Below are positions 19,265 through 27,323 of a stretch of DNA of 64,000 nucleotides, piece by piece. Both the position numbers and the translations under genes were made by a program. The notes beneath the pieces were generated by a model. It was not told the DNA's origin. It was given only the letters and a program-made list of their open reading frames with translations, and ran no database searches. Each line of letters starts with the position of its first letter. The stretch's first letter is position 1. Source of the DNA: Marinomonas rhizomae (GTDB lineage Bacteria > Pseudomonadota > Gammaproteobacteria > Pseudomonadales > Marinomonadaceae); NCBI RefSeq assembly GCF_024397855.1, contig NZ_CP073343.1, positions 3,162,001 to 3,226,000 of the forward strand, read 5' to 3'.

Positions 19265-19776
19265 ACTAAAATCCCTATCGCTAATGCAGCACAGGCCGTA
19301 CCTAACAAGGCGCCAATTACGGTATCTGTCGGAAAATGAACACCAAGAAAAATACGTGACAATCCTACGTTTACCGCCCAGAAATAGAAGATTAAATTCA
19401 TACTTGGAAACCACCCAGATAAACAAAAGGCCATAAAAAATGCCCCGGATGTATGACCTGATGGAAAAGAAAATTGATCGGCGGGAATAATAAAGCTGTT
19501 GAAATTATCGAGCGCATCTGCTGGGCGATGACGCTTGAAGCCGCGTTTTAGCAAGAGGTATAAAGCTCTCTCAATTAAAAAACCAAATACCAATATAAGC
19601 GTCAGCATCTGCTCTCCAGCGAACCAAAGCAGCAGCGCCAGTATGGCATAAAACGGCCCATCCGCTGAAAATGAAACAGCACGACCAATACGAGTTAATG
19701 TGGCGCGATGCTTTCTCGCCATACACCAAGAAAAAGTCTGTACATCTACGGCGTGGATATTCTGAAATATATTCAT
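19261..19776 (-). CDS. PAP2-family membrane phosphatase
   Basis: A 171-residue inner-membrane protein with the three phosphatase motifs: KRGFKRHRP, PSGHTSG and SRIFLGVHFPTD. Likely hydrolyses a lipid phosphate such as phosphatidic acid, PGP or undecaprenyl diphosphate. The ATG start is chosen because GTGAGG lies eight bases upstream; a GTG three codons earlier would overlap that ribosome site. Coupled by ATGA overlap to the glycosyltransferase. Confidence 0.85.
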   Translation of the reverse strand: MNIFQNIHAVDVQTFSWCMARKHRATLTRIGRAVSFSADGPFYAILALLLWFAGEQMLTLILVFGFLIERALYLLLKRGFKRHRPADALDNFNSFIIPADQFSFPSGHTSGAFFMAFCLSGWFPSMNLIFYFWAVNVGLSRIFLGVHFPTDTVIGALLGTACAALAIGILV

Positions 19777-19886
19777 ACTTATCACCTCACTGGTTTTATC
19801 ATACTTTCAACATAAACCAGTAAAATGTCCGTTCTGTGGCATTAGTATGACAACTTAGTGACATGCCTAAACCATAAAGTCGAGAC

Positions 19887-19919
19887 AAAAAAATACCTCG
19901 ACACAGCGAGGTATTTTTT
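19887..19919 (-). terminator. Terminator of the lipoprotein gene
   Basis: AAAAAATACCTCG and CGAGGTATTTTTT form a perfect stem around a 6-nt ACACAG loop, 20 bp after the lipoprotein stop. Confidence 0.88.
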
Positions 19920-19939
19920 GCGATCTTAGATTGCCATGA

Positions 19940-20509
19940 TTAATTCATGTGATTCATTTTATGAAACTTCTCGATCATTGCTTCTGGCTTCACTTTTTTG
20001 TTACTACCGTTCAATGCGTAAACGACGGTTTCACCCTTTGGGCCAGAACCGATATCGGTATAGCGAAGAGGCACTTCACCAACAGCGCGAGCATCATTCA
20101 TTTCTTGCAATGAACCAAACACATAAATACGACCTTCGATACGCATTTCACCGTAGAAAGAGTCTGCCGCTTTTAGCTCGCCGTCATACATTTCAACAGC
20201 TGCAATACCCGACATTTTTTTCTTATCCGCATTAGTTAGACCGAAAACAATGGTTTCACCTTTTGGGCCATCACCAATGCGCACTTTACGATAAGATGTT
20301 TCACCTACCTGCAAAAAGTCTTCATACACACCACGATCGTCAAAAACATAAATACGACCTTCGTGATGCACTTCGTACAAATCACCATTGTTCAAAGACA
20401 TTGTTTCAGCGGTAGGCATAGTGTCTTGCTTTTTTACCGTTTCACCGCAAGCAGTCAACAGAGACAATGCAATTAGGCCGGTTGCAATAGGTAAGAATTT
20501 CAACTTCAT
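19940..20509 (-). CDS. Lipoprotein with an internally duplicated domain
   Basis: A 189-residue exported lipoprotein with lipobox LLTAC (Cys21). It consists of two related units: residues about 44-91 (EGRIYVF...VGE...IGDGPKGETIVFGL) and 120-166 (EGRIYVF...VGE...IGSGPKGETVVYAL). The shared block GPKGETxVxxL recurs about 75 residues apart. No enzymatic motif is visible. A His/Lys/Met-rich tail (KFHKMNHMN) ends it. Function unknown; possibly a periplasmic binding or scaffold protein. It has its own terminator. Confidence 0.75.
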   Translation of the reverse strand: MKLKFLPIATGLIALSLLTACGETVKKQDTMPTAETMSLNNGDLYEVHHEGRIYVFDDRGVYEDFLQVGETSYRKVRIGDGPKGETIVFGLTNADKKKMSGIAAVEMYDGELKAADSFYGEMRIEGRIYVFGSLQEMNDARAVGEVPLRYTDIGSGPKGETVVYALNGSNKKVKPEAMIEKFHKMNHMN

Positions 20510-20618
20510 GGTTTAGCTCCTAGGTTAGATTTATAACCACCTTAAAAGCTAAAAATTACACAATCATTACAAAAAGATGACTAAAAGCTTTCAGTGACGA
20601 TGATATACGCAGCCAATG

Positions 20619-21614
20619 TTACAACCAATTGGTCAGCATAATACCGATGCCAAGCGACTGAGTCTGATGGTTATAATCCAATAAAGATTGCCCATATCCA
20701 TTAAAATATTGAATGTAACCGCGTGTTTTCCCCCACAAAGGAAACGTAAAACCTACCTGTACCGCTCCCCTATTATCGGATGACTTAAGATTATTTCTCA
20801 GCATTACGTCAATAGTATAATCATCGATAACATGTATGACATTGAGCTCGCCGTAGCCATAATAATTTTCAATGTTGGGATTATCGTCCACCCTTGAGCT
20901 TTCAGGAATCCGATACCAAGGTTTAAAGGAAAAAGCGGTATCCTCATATTCAAACAAGAAGTCCACATAAAACCGATTCCAAGAACGAGATAACTCATTT
21001 GACTGACCATTAGACTGATGAACAAAACCATAGGAGACATAGTTTGGCTTAATACCTAAAAAACCGTGTTTCGGCTTGGTAACAATAAAGGCTTCAGGTT
21101 CATGATTAGTATCGCGAAAAGGTGCTGAAATGCTACTGTTATAGGCCTGCCAGTAAGCTTGCTGAGTGTAGGCAAACCACAAGCTACTATTTTTACCAAC
21201 AACATCATATGCCACAGGAAATTTAAGGCTAAATTGAAACTTAAACTCGACACTTTGTAGACTTTCCGAATCGCTAGCATCGCCTAAAAAAGCGCGATCG
21301 TTAGGGTTCGAGGTGTAAGCAATGGGTAGAAAATAATTGGGTTTATGGGGCGTTAAAACAAACGGATTATTCACCGTCGCCTGCTCTCTATTCTCTCTTT
21401 GCTGCAGTAATCCATTATCTTCTTTAGCTCGCTTACTAATAGATTCAGGGACTTCAGGCTCTTCAGGAGAATAAGGGCTATCTACCTGTTCTTCGGTCGT
21501 CGTATCGGACGTGCTAAAAAAGCCGCTGTCTGATTTATTATCTAGAGAACTTGCTCCCACTTCAGCCCAAAGCAAACTCGGAAGAAGCATCATTGAGCAT
21601 ACAATGGCTTTCAT
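20619..21614 (-). CDS. pldA: Outer-membrane phospholipase A (OMPLA)
   Basis: A 331-residue protein with a signal peptide (cleavage near LLWAEVG) and an acidic, Ser/Thr-rich head (about 20-80) before a 12-strand barrel. The catalytic triad fits OMPLA: H199 and S201 in YGFVHQSNGQ and N213 in SWNR, the same spacing as H142, S144 and N156 of E. coli. It hydrolyses misplaced phospholipids in the outer leaflet. The acidic head is longer than in enterobacterial PldA. The C-terminal strand ends in TNWL. Confidence 0.88.
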   Translation of the reverse strand: MKAIVCSMMLLPSLLWAEVGASSLDNKSDSGFFSTSDTTTEEQVDSPYSPEEPEVPESISKRAKEDNGLLQQRENREQATVNNPFVLTPHKPNYFLPIAYTSNPNDRAFLGDASDSESLQSVEFKFQFSLKFPVAYDVVGKNSSLWFAYTQQAYWQAYNSSISAPFRDTNHEPEAFIVTKPKHGFLGIKPNYVSYGFVHQSNGQSNELSRSWNRFYVDFLFEYEDTAFSFKPWYRIPESSRVDDNPNIENYYGYGELNVIHVIDDYTIDVMLRNNLKSSDNRGAVQVGFTFPLWGKTRGYIQYFNGYGQSLLDYNHQTQSLGIGIMLTNWL

Positions 21615-21646
21615 TTTTAAAACCTTCTTAATACAAACGTATAATC

Positions 21647-21997
21647 TTATTGGGAAAGAACGACCTTTTTTGCGTAGGTGTCTCGTTCCATTTCACACAC
21701 CTCCACCGAAAAGCTAACATCCTTTAATGAAAATTGTGTTAAAGACTCTAGAACCAAATGAGAAAGCTGCGTTCTTTGTTCAAGGGTTCGCCCTGAAAGT
21801 ATTCGTAAAACAACATGGACAAAAGCATCTTCCTTACCTGCCGTTAAGAAGCTCTTATAGGGGAAACTACGTAATTTGATATCTTCTTCAGCAAACAAGG
21901 TCGACGCAATACAAGCGCCTTTGACAGCCTCAAGAAGATCGACTGGAGGTACTTCTTGCTCTAAATTTTGGCTGTATTCGATAATGCAATGTGGCAT
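21647..21997 (-). CDS. 5-carboxymethyl-2-hydroxymuconate isomerase family protein
   Basis: A 116-residue tautomerase-fold protein beginning MPHCIIEYSQNLEQ, so a catalytic N-terminal proline is exposed after Met removal. The start is set here because GGAG lies six bases upstream; an ATG four codons earlier would destroy the Pro1. Family members isomerise homoprotocatechuate intermediates, but no other genes of that pathway are nearby, so its substrate may differ. It follows ghrA closely and is probably in that operon. Confidence 0.8.
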   Translation of the reverse strand: MPHCIIEYSQNLEQEVPPVDLLEAVKGACIASTLFAEEDIKLRSFPYKSFLTAGKEDAFVHVVLRILSGRTLEQRTQLSHLVLESLTQFSLKDVSFSVEVCEMERDTYAKKVVLSQ

Positions 21998-22035
21998 GTC
22001 AGACTCCATTTTTAGATTTATTTGGCACTATTTCA

Positions 22036-22971
22036 CTAATAACCACGACGTTTATCTACTGCCGGAGGGAGGTTCCCAGTCAATCGATACTGCTGAATAT
22101 TCCTAGCGACAATGTCACTTGCGCTAACAGGGTTCGTAGGCGCAGAAATATGTGGCAGAACAGTCACGCTATCATGGCACCAATAAGGATGATTTTCTGG
22201 CAACGGCTCTTGCGCAAAAACATCTAAAACAGCATGGGATAACTCATCGTATTCCAGCTTATTTAGCAAAGCCTCGTCATCTATAATTGGCCCACGAGCA
22301 AAATTAATCAAACTGGCTCCAATTGGTAAAAGCGATAAATGCTGCTGATCTAATAAGCCCTTTGTTTCAGGCGTCAAAGGTAAAAGGCAAACAAGTATAT
22401 CAGTTTGCTTCAATAAAAGAGCCAGCCCCTCTTCACCATGAAAGCACTCAACACCTTCGATTTGCTTTTCATGACGACTCCAACCAGCAACGGGAAAACC
22501 ATTGGCAACCAAACGCTGCGAACTTACTCGTCCTAATTCCCCCAACCCGAGCACACCGATTCGACGATCTTGAGCACGCACCATCGGTTTTTGAAACCAA
22601 GATTTTTGTGCCTGCTGCTTGGCATAACTTGGCATATCTCGATGAAGGTAAAGAGTCCAAGCCAAGACCGCTTCAGACATCGTCTCGGCCAACTTAGCAT
22701 CGACTAGCCGCACTATCGAAAACGAAGGTGAGGATAACTCATTCATCATGCGTTCAACACCGGCCCAAACACTATGCACCCACTGTAATGAAGGTAATGA
22801 AAGTAGATCATTAGGGTCTGGATTAGCGACAATAGCAATATCACATTGCCGCTTTTGCTCCGGCGTTAAATCGGCAAAAGGGACAATCACTTCTTCAGGC
22901 ATAGCCGCTGATAAATGCTTAATCCAAATACTCTGTTCAGCCAAATCGGCACGACTAACAAAAGGAATCAT
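22036..22971 (-). CDS. ghrA: Glyoxylate/hydroxypyruvate reductase A-like
   Basis: A 311-residue D-2-hydroxyacid dehydrogenase. The NAD(P) loop is GVLGLGELG (142-147) and catalytic residues are R226 (NFARGP), E255 (FAQEPLPENHPYW) and H274 (LPHISAPT). The HPYW pattern and short length fit GhrA. Likely reduces glyoxylate or hydroxypyruvate with NADPH in the cytoplasm. Its start overlaps the stop of the VOC gene by ATGA. Confidence 0.87.
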   Translation of the reverse strand: MIPFVSRADLAEQSIWIKHLSAAMPEEVIVPFADLTPEQKRQCDIAIVANPDPNDLLSLPSLQWVHSVWAGVERMMNELSSPSFSIVRLVDAKLAETMSEAVLAWTLYLHRDMPSYAKQQAQKSWFQKPMVRAQDRRIGVLGLGELGRVSSQRLVANGFPVAGWSRHEKQIEGVECFHGEEGLALLLKQTDILVCLLPLTPETKGLLDQQHLSLLPIGASLINFARGPIIDDEALLNKLEYDELSHAVLDVFAQEPLPENHPYWCHDSVTVLPHISAPTNPVSASDIVARNIQQYRLTGNLPPAVDKRRGY

Positions 22972-23381
22972 TGTTCATACACCTGAGCTAAGTCTTTAAA
23001 TCCTTTCAATTCAATGGCGTTGCCACTCGGGTCTTTAAAAAACAGAGTCCATTGCTCACCTGGCTGACCTTCAAAGCGAACGCTTGGAGCAAGGTCAAAT
23101 ACCACATTGGCTTCGCTTAAGCGTTTAGCCACTTTCTGCCATTCATCTAGCGGTAAAATCAAACCAAAGTGAGGCATAGGAACAAGATGATCTCCTACTC
23201 TACCTGTATTTGTCGTCGGGCTGGGTTCACCTAAATGCAAAGACAATTGATGACCGTAGAGGTCAAAATCCACCCAAGTCTCAGCACTGCGACCTTCAGT
23301 GCAGCCTAAAACCTGAGTATAAAAAAGCCGTGTTTCTTCCAAGGAGGTAACATGAAAAGCATAGTGAAATAAAGCAGACAT
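22968..23381 (-). CDS. VOC-family protein (glyoxalase/dioxygenase fold)
   Basis: A 137-residue single-subunit VOC protein: MSALFHYAFHVTSLEETRLF, then WVDFDLYGHQLSLHL, and a terminal FKDPSGNAIELKGF. Metal-ligand candidates are the first His (FHVTS), one in the central strand (HQLSLHL) and the late Glu (IELKGF). The reaction is unknown. The start is uncertain: two ATGs lie two codons apart and only a weak GAG precedes them; longer forms add a hydrophobic run outside the fold. First gene of the VOC-ghrA-isomerase operon. Confidence 0.8.
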   Translation of the reverse strand: MSALFHYAFHVTSLEETRLFYTQVLGCTEGRSAETWVDFDLYGHQLSLHLGEPSPTTNTGRVGDHLVPMPHFGLILPLDEWQKVAKRLSEANVVFDLAPSVRFEGQPGEQWTLFFKDPSGNAIELKGFKDLAQVYEQ

Positions 23382-23815
23382 AGACATCTCTAATAACGGT
23401 GTTTGAGAGTAGAAAAATACAGCACACAGAGAAAAAGTAAACATGAAGCCTTGATACAACGACGTATAGTAAAAAATGACTAACTTCCAAAAACTGAACA
23501 GGCCTGAATTACAGTCTCACTTTTCCACATTTTAAGCCTAATAAATTCATACCTTTATCTCTTCACACTTTTGCTCCATCCATTCACCGCACCATTTCTT
23601 ATGCGTTAGTGACATTCAAAAAATGTATTTTTGTATCAATGCTTTGTCACGTTTCATAGCGTTTTGTATCAATTTGAAAAGCGGTATGTACAAGAAATTG
23701 GTTATTACTATACTCAAAAAATAATTTATTAATTTTTTATTAGTAATTTTTAAAAAAATTTATTTTATTGACTACACTTACTTTGTTGAATGATACAAAC
23801 AACTTAAGGATAAAA
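23382..23815. promoter_or_regulatory. AT-rich control region of the chemosensory cluster
   Basis: No gene is seen. TTTTGTATCAAT occurs at 23629-23640 and again at 23662-23673, exactly 33 bp apart, and the inverted core TGATACAAA occurs at 23791-23799, just before the ribosome site of the first gene. Bases 23700-23770 are almost pure A/T. This looks like a regulated promoter region. Confidence 0.5.
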
Positions 23816-24970
23816 ATGTTGCGATTTCTTCTTTGCCACTGTCTTGCATTAATTCTAGCGGGAATTTTGATTTATGAATCTTTGATGTGGGAAGCCATTG
23901 CTGTTCTTGCGGTATTTGGGTTTATTCCAACACTCTTATCGCGCTCAAAAAAAGTCCAACCTTTATCACCTTCTCAGCCTGAAAACGCATCAGTAAATAC
24001 ACCACTTCAACCTGATCATGTATCTATACCTGAAGCACTTTTTAGTAGGGATTTAGTACCTCTATTAACCGTCTGCTCAGATGACCTTAGTAATGTTCTT
24101 GCCACGCAAAAAAATGCAGTCGAAGTACTCAACAACGCATTTATAGAAACAAATTCACTCATCGAACAGCAAGCCACTTGTATACATCACTTAGTGGAAA
24201 CAGACAGCGATGATAATAAATATTACAGTGAAGTGATGCGCGACTTTGCGGCTCAAACGGCATCTACTTTAGATAAATTCATCGAAAGTACGATTGAAAT
24301 GTCGGCCTCTTCTATGGAGCTACTATCAAAAGTAAACGAAATACACGATGAAATGCCAGAAATCGCAAAAGCTTTGAAAGACATTGATGATATTGCAGAT
24401 CAAACTAACCTTTTAGCACTTAATGCAGCGATAGAAGCAGCACGAGCAGGCGAAGCTGGCCGTGGTTTTGCCGTGGTTGCCGATGAAGTTCGCTCACTGT
24501 CCAATCGCTCTTCAGGCTTTAGTGTTGCTATTCAATCTCGCCTCAAAAAAATCCAAGATCAAGTCTCTGATTTAACCAAATCAATGGAAAGATTAGCGGC
24601 CCATGATGTGACCTACATTATGGAATCTAAAAAAACCATGAACAGCGCTTTAGAGCATATCGTCGCTAAAGCGGAAGGCGATGCTAATGTCACAGTGGAG
24701 CTAGAAAACCTTGCAAAATCATTAGAGTCCGCCATCTTCGACGCAACCAGAGCCTTACAGTTTGACGATATTAACGGACAAAATATTGAATACACCCTTG
24801 GAGTATTAAACTTTATGGGCGAGCAATTAAACTCTATTAACAATGAGTCTCCAGACAATATAGAACATGTTTTAAGGGATAAACTAGAAACAATCAAACA
24901 ACGCAGCCAACAAAAACACAACCCTGTTTCTCAGCAAAACATTGAAAGCGGCGACATTGATTTATTTTAA
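23816..24970 (+). CDS. MCP-like signalling protein with a CheZ-like phosphatase segment
   Basis: A 384-residue protein. The ATG is chosen because AAGGA lies five bases upstream. Two hydrophobic segments (about 3-42) anchor it with no large periplasmic domain. An MCP hairpin follows ([39 protein letters not shown]). Downstream, [15 protein letters not shown] (D318-x3-Q322) aligns with the CheZ active-site helix DFQDLTGQ (D143-x3-Q147), then a roughly 50-residue linker and a C-terminal SGDIDLF resembling the CheZ CheY-docking end. It heads the chemosensory cluster. Plausibly it joins the array and dephosphorylates CheY; the phosphatase role is inference. Confidence 0.7.
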   Translation: MLRFLLCHCLALILAGILIYESLMWEAIAVLAVFGFIPTLLSRSKKVQPLSPSQPENASVNTPLQPDHVSIPEALFSRDLVPLLTVCSDDLSNVLATQKNAVEVLNNAFIETNSLIEQQATCIHHLVETDSDDNKYYSEVMRDFAAQTASTLDKFIESTIEMSASSMELLSKVNEIHDEMPEIAKALKDIDDIADQTNLLALNAAIEAARAGEAGRGFAVVADEVRSLSNRSSGFSVAIQSRLKKIQDQVSDLTKSMERLAAHDVTYIMESKKTMNSALEHIVAKAEGDANVTVELENLAKSLESAIFDATRALQFDDINGQNIEYTLGVLNFMGEQLNSINNESPDNIEHVLRDKLETIKQRSQQKHNPVSQQNIESGDIDLF

Positions 24971-24989
24971 ATAAGGACGAGAGGTAAGC

Positions 24990-25268
24990 ATGTCAGATTT
25001 TGTAGTAATTAATATGCCTGAAAGGTTTGATTTTAGTACGCACGGATGGTTCACCAAAGCTTATGAAGAAGCATTAAAAAACACAAAAAAAATCGTCTTG
25101 GATTTTTCTCGCGTCACTTATGTAGACTCCTCAGCACTTGGAATGATGGTGCTTCTACATCGTCAGCTTAGCACCAATGCAGGAAAGGGTATTATTCGAA
25201 ATGTGAATGGCACCGCCAAAGACATTCTAGACATGGCTAATTTTGAGAAACTATTTAGCTATGAATAA
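24990..25268 (+). CDS. STAS-domain anti-sigma-factor antagonist (HsbA-like)
   Basis: A 92-residue single STAS domain. The phosphorylatable serine lies in TYVDSSALGMMVLLH (Ser47/Ser48), the conserved position of SpoIIAA-type antagonists. In partner switching it cycles between phosphorylated and free forms and binds an anti-sigma or other target. It overlaps the start of the next gene by 8 bp. That gene carries both a phosphatase and a kinase-type domain, as in the HsbA-HsbR pair of Pseudomonas. No anti-sigma factor is in the window. Confidence 0.85.
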   Translation: MSDFVVINMPERFDFSTHGWFTKAYEEALKNTKKIVLDFSRVTYVDSSALGMMVLLHRQLSTNAGKGIIRNVNGTAKDILDMANFEKLFSYE

Positions 25269-26916
25269 AATAGGCAATGTTCTTTTATTAGAAGATAACG
25301 CTTCAACTCGTTTGATAGTGTCTAAAGCACTTAAGAACAAGGGTATTGAGGTGATTTCAACAACGACACTGGAAGAAGCCCGCCACTGCCTTGGTGATAA
25401 ATCTATAAAACTTTTCTTATTAGATATTCATTTGCCGGATGGAATATCCGATGAATTAATTCCACAGATTCGCCAACTCTATCCAATGGCGCCGATTCTG
25501 ATGATGACGGCGGAATATGATAGTGACCATATGGCGCGTTTGTTTGAAGCTGGTGTAAAAGACTTTATCCACAAACCCATTCAACCACTGCTTTTATCGA
25601 ACAAGGTACAAAGCTTTCTGGATTGGTCTGAGGTGGAACAAGCCCTATTTAGGGCCAATGCAAACTATCTCAGTATCATGCAGGAAAAAGAGCAAGAAGA
25701 AGCTCTCGCCTTTTTTGTCTATGATCATATATTACATACACATTCTCACTCAATTGAAGGGGTGAATGTGGCGACGCTTTCTAGCGGAAGATTTTGTGGG
25801 GACATTCTCATATCAGCAAAATCACCAAACGGTAATCTCATTATTATGTTAGGTGATGCTACTGGTCATGGTATGGCTGCTGCTATTACTGTTTATCCAA
25901 TGGTTGTGACCTTTAACGCTATGGTAGCAAAGGGGTTATCTCCTGGTGCTATTTTACGAGAACTAAGTGACAAACATTCTCAAACCGTCCCAAGCAACCG
26001 TTTTTTTGCCTGTATTTTAATCGAGATATCCTTATCAAAAAAAACCATCAGTATCTGGAATGGCGGAATGCCGCATGTACTTCTTTTCGATAAAGAGCAA
26101 CACCTAATCGATAAAGTACCTGCGAAAAATATGGCAATAGGTATTCTTCCAACCAACGACATCAGCACTAAATTTGAAGTCTTCCCACTGGATAGCATTG
26201 AATATATTTCATTTTTTAGTGATGGCTTAATTGAAAACAAACGCCACCTAGAAAAAATGATCAGTTTTGATGATGCCTATTCCCTTATTGCTGAATTCCC
26301 TAACGATCCAGAATACATGGTATCTCGCATGCATACCATGGAAGCTGATTTAACCATCAGTCATGATGACATGACCTTATGCAGTTTAAATCTAGAGGCG
26401 CTAAGAAAAGAACTCTCAGACAGTCCAGTTGAAAAACCAAGTCCAAAGGGAAACTTTTCATTTAACTTTGAGCTCTTTGGGAACTCACTGCTGAATGATC
26501 ATTTCACTTTAAAGCTAGTAGAGCTACTTGAAAGTTATGGCTTTTCACAGTCGTTTTGCCAAAAAGTATTTACTGTACTGACGGAACTCATTGTCAACTC
26601 TGTTGATCACGGCATTTTAAACATTCAATCCAATTTGAAGAAGATCGACTTTATTTCATATCTGGACAATAGAACGGCAGCCATTAATACGCTGCGTGAC
26701 GATCAAAAAATTACTGTATCGGTTAGTTGGGTGTCATCACAAAAAGCGCTTTTATTAACCGTATCAGACTCTGGTAATGGCTATCAAATTGATAAAGAAA
26801 TAACCACTTCGAATGATCAAACTTACGGTCGAGGCTTAGGCATTATAAACACCCTATGCCATGACTTCTCTTATGATCAAAACACCAACACAACACAGAC
26901 AACCTTACGATACTAG
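25261..26916 (+). CDS. Response regulator with SpoIIE phosphatase and HATPase domains (HsbR-like)
   Basis: A 551-residue three-domain protein. An N-terminal receiver (1-120; acidic pair E11-D12, phospho-acceptor D55 in LLLDIHLPD) is followed by a PP2C/SpoIIE phosphatase (about 170-375; SGRFCGDILIS, LGDATGHGMAAA, FFSDGLIE) and an anti-sigma-type ATPase (about 400-551; LTELIVNSVDHGIL, SDSGNGY, YGRGLGII). The phosphatase would activate the adjacent STAS protein and the kinase would inactivate it, with the receiver choosing between them. Its ATG lies inside the STAS 3' end. Placement next to cheY-cheA suggests that CheA phosphorylates it; that link is inference. Confidence 0.87.
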   Translation: MNKIGNVLLLEDNASTRLIVSKALKNKGIEVISTTTLEEARHCLGDKSIKLFLLDIHLPDGISDELIPQIRQLYPMAPILMMTAEYDSDHMARLFEAGVKDFIHKPIQPLLLSNKVQSFLDWSEVEQALFRANANYLSIMQEKEQEEALAFFVYDHILHTHSHSIEGVNVATLSSGRFCGDILISAKSPNGNLIIMLGDATGHGMAAAITVYPMVVTFNAMVAKGLSPGAILRELSDKHSQTVPSNRFFACILIEISLSKKTISIWNGGMPHVLLFDKEQHLIDKVPAKNMAIGILPTNDISTKFEVFPLDSIEYISFFSDGLIENKRHLEKMISFDDAYSLIAEFPNDPEYMVSRMHTMEADLTISHDDMTLCSLNLEALRKELSDSPVEKPSPKGNFSFNFELFGNSLLNDHFTLKLVELLESYGFSQSFCQKVFTVLTELIVNSVDHGILNIQSNLKKIDFISYLDNRTAAINTLRDDQKITVSVSWVSSQKALLLTVSDSGNGYQIDKEITTSNDQTYGRGLGIINTLCHDFSYDQNTNTTQTTLRY

Positions 26917-26924
26917 GATGAATT

Positions 26925-27290
26925 ATGAGTAAAAAACTGCTTGTCGTAGATGACTCCCCTTCTGTTCGCCAAATGGTGGAAATGACTTTAAAAGGGGCTG
27001 GATACGCTGTAAAAACTGCCAATGATGGCCAAGCGGCACTAAGCCTTTGTAAAAGTGAAATGTTTGATTTCGTTCTAACAGATCAAAACATGCCAAACAT
27101 GGATGGACTCACCTTAATTAAGTCGCTACGTGCGATGTCAAGTTATGCTCGGGTTCCACTGATTGTCTTAACAACAGAGGCAGGTGAAACCATGAAGCAG
27201 AAGGGCAAAGCAGCCGGAGCAACGGGTTGGATGGTTAAACCATTTGATCCTAAAAAGCTGCTTGAAGTCGTTTCGAAAGTGCTTCGCTAA
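26925..27290 (+). CDS. cheY: CheY-type single-domain response regulator
   Basis: A 121-residue receiver with D9/D10, phospho-acceptor D53 (LTDQNMPNMDG), the switch threonine in IVLTTEAG and K105 in MVKPF. All catalytic positions are present, so it should accept phosphate from CheA. It starts 8 bp after the SpoIIE gene. The order cheY-cheA-cheW-receptor-cheR-cheD-cheB matches the Pseudomonas Che2 locus. Confidence 0.92.
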   Translation: MSKKLLVVDDSPSVRQMVEMTLKGAGYAVKTANDGQAALSLCKSEMFDFVLTDQNMPNMDGLTLIKSLRAMSSYARVPLIVLTTEAGETMKQKGKAAGATGWMVKPFDPKKLLEVVSKVLR

Positions 27291-27323
27291 GAGTCTCATT
27301 TTGCAAATTCATTGAGAGACAGT

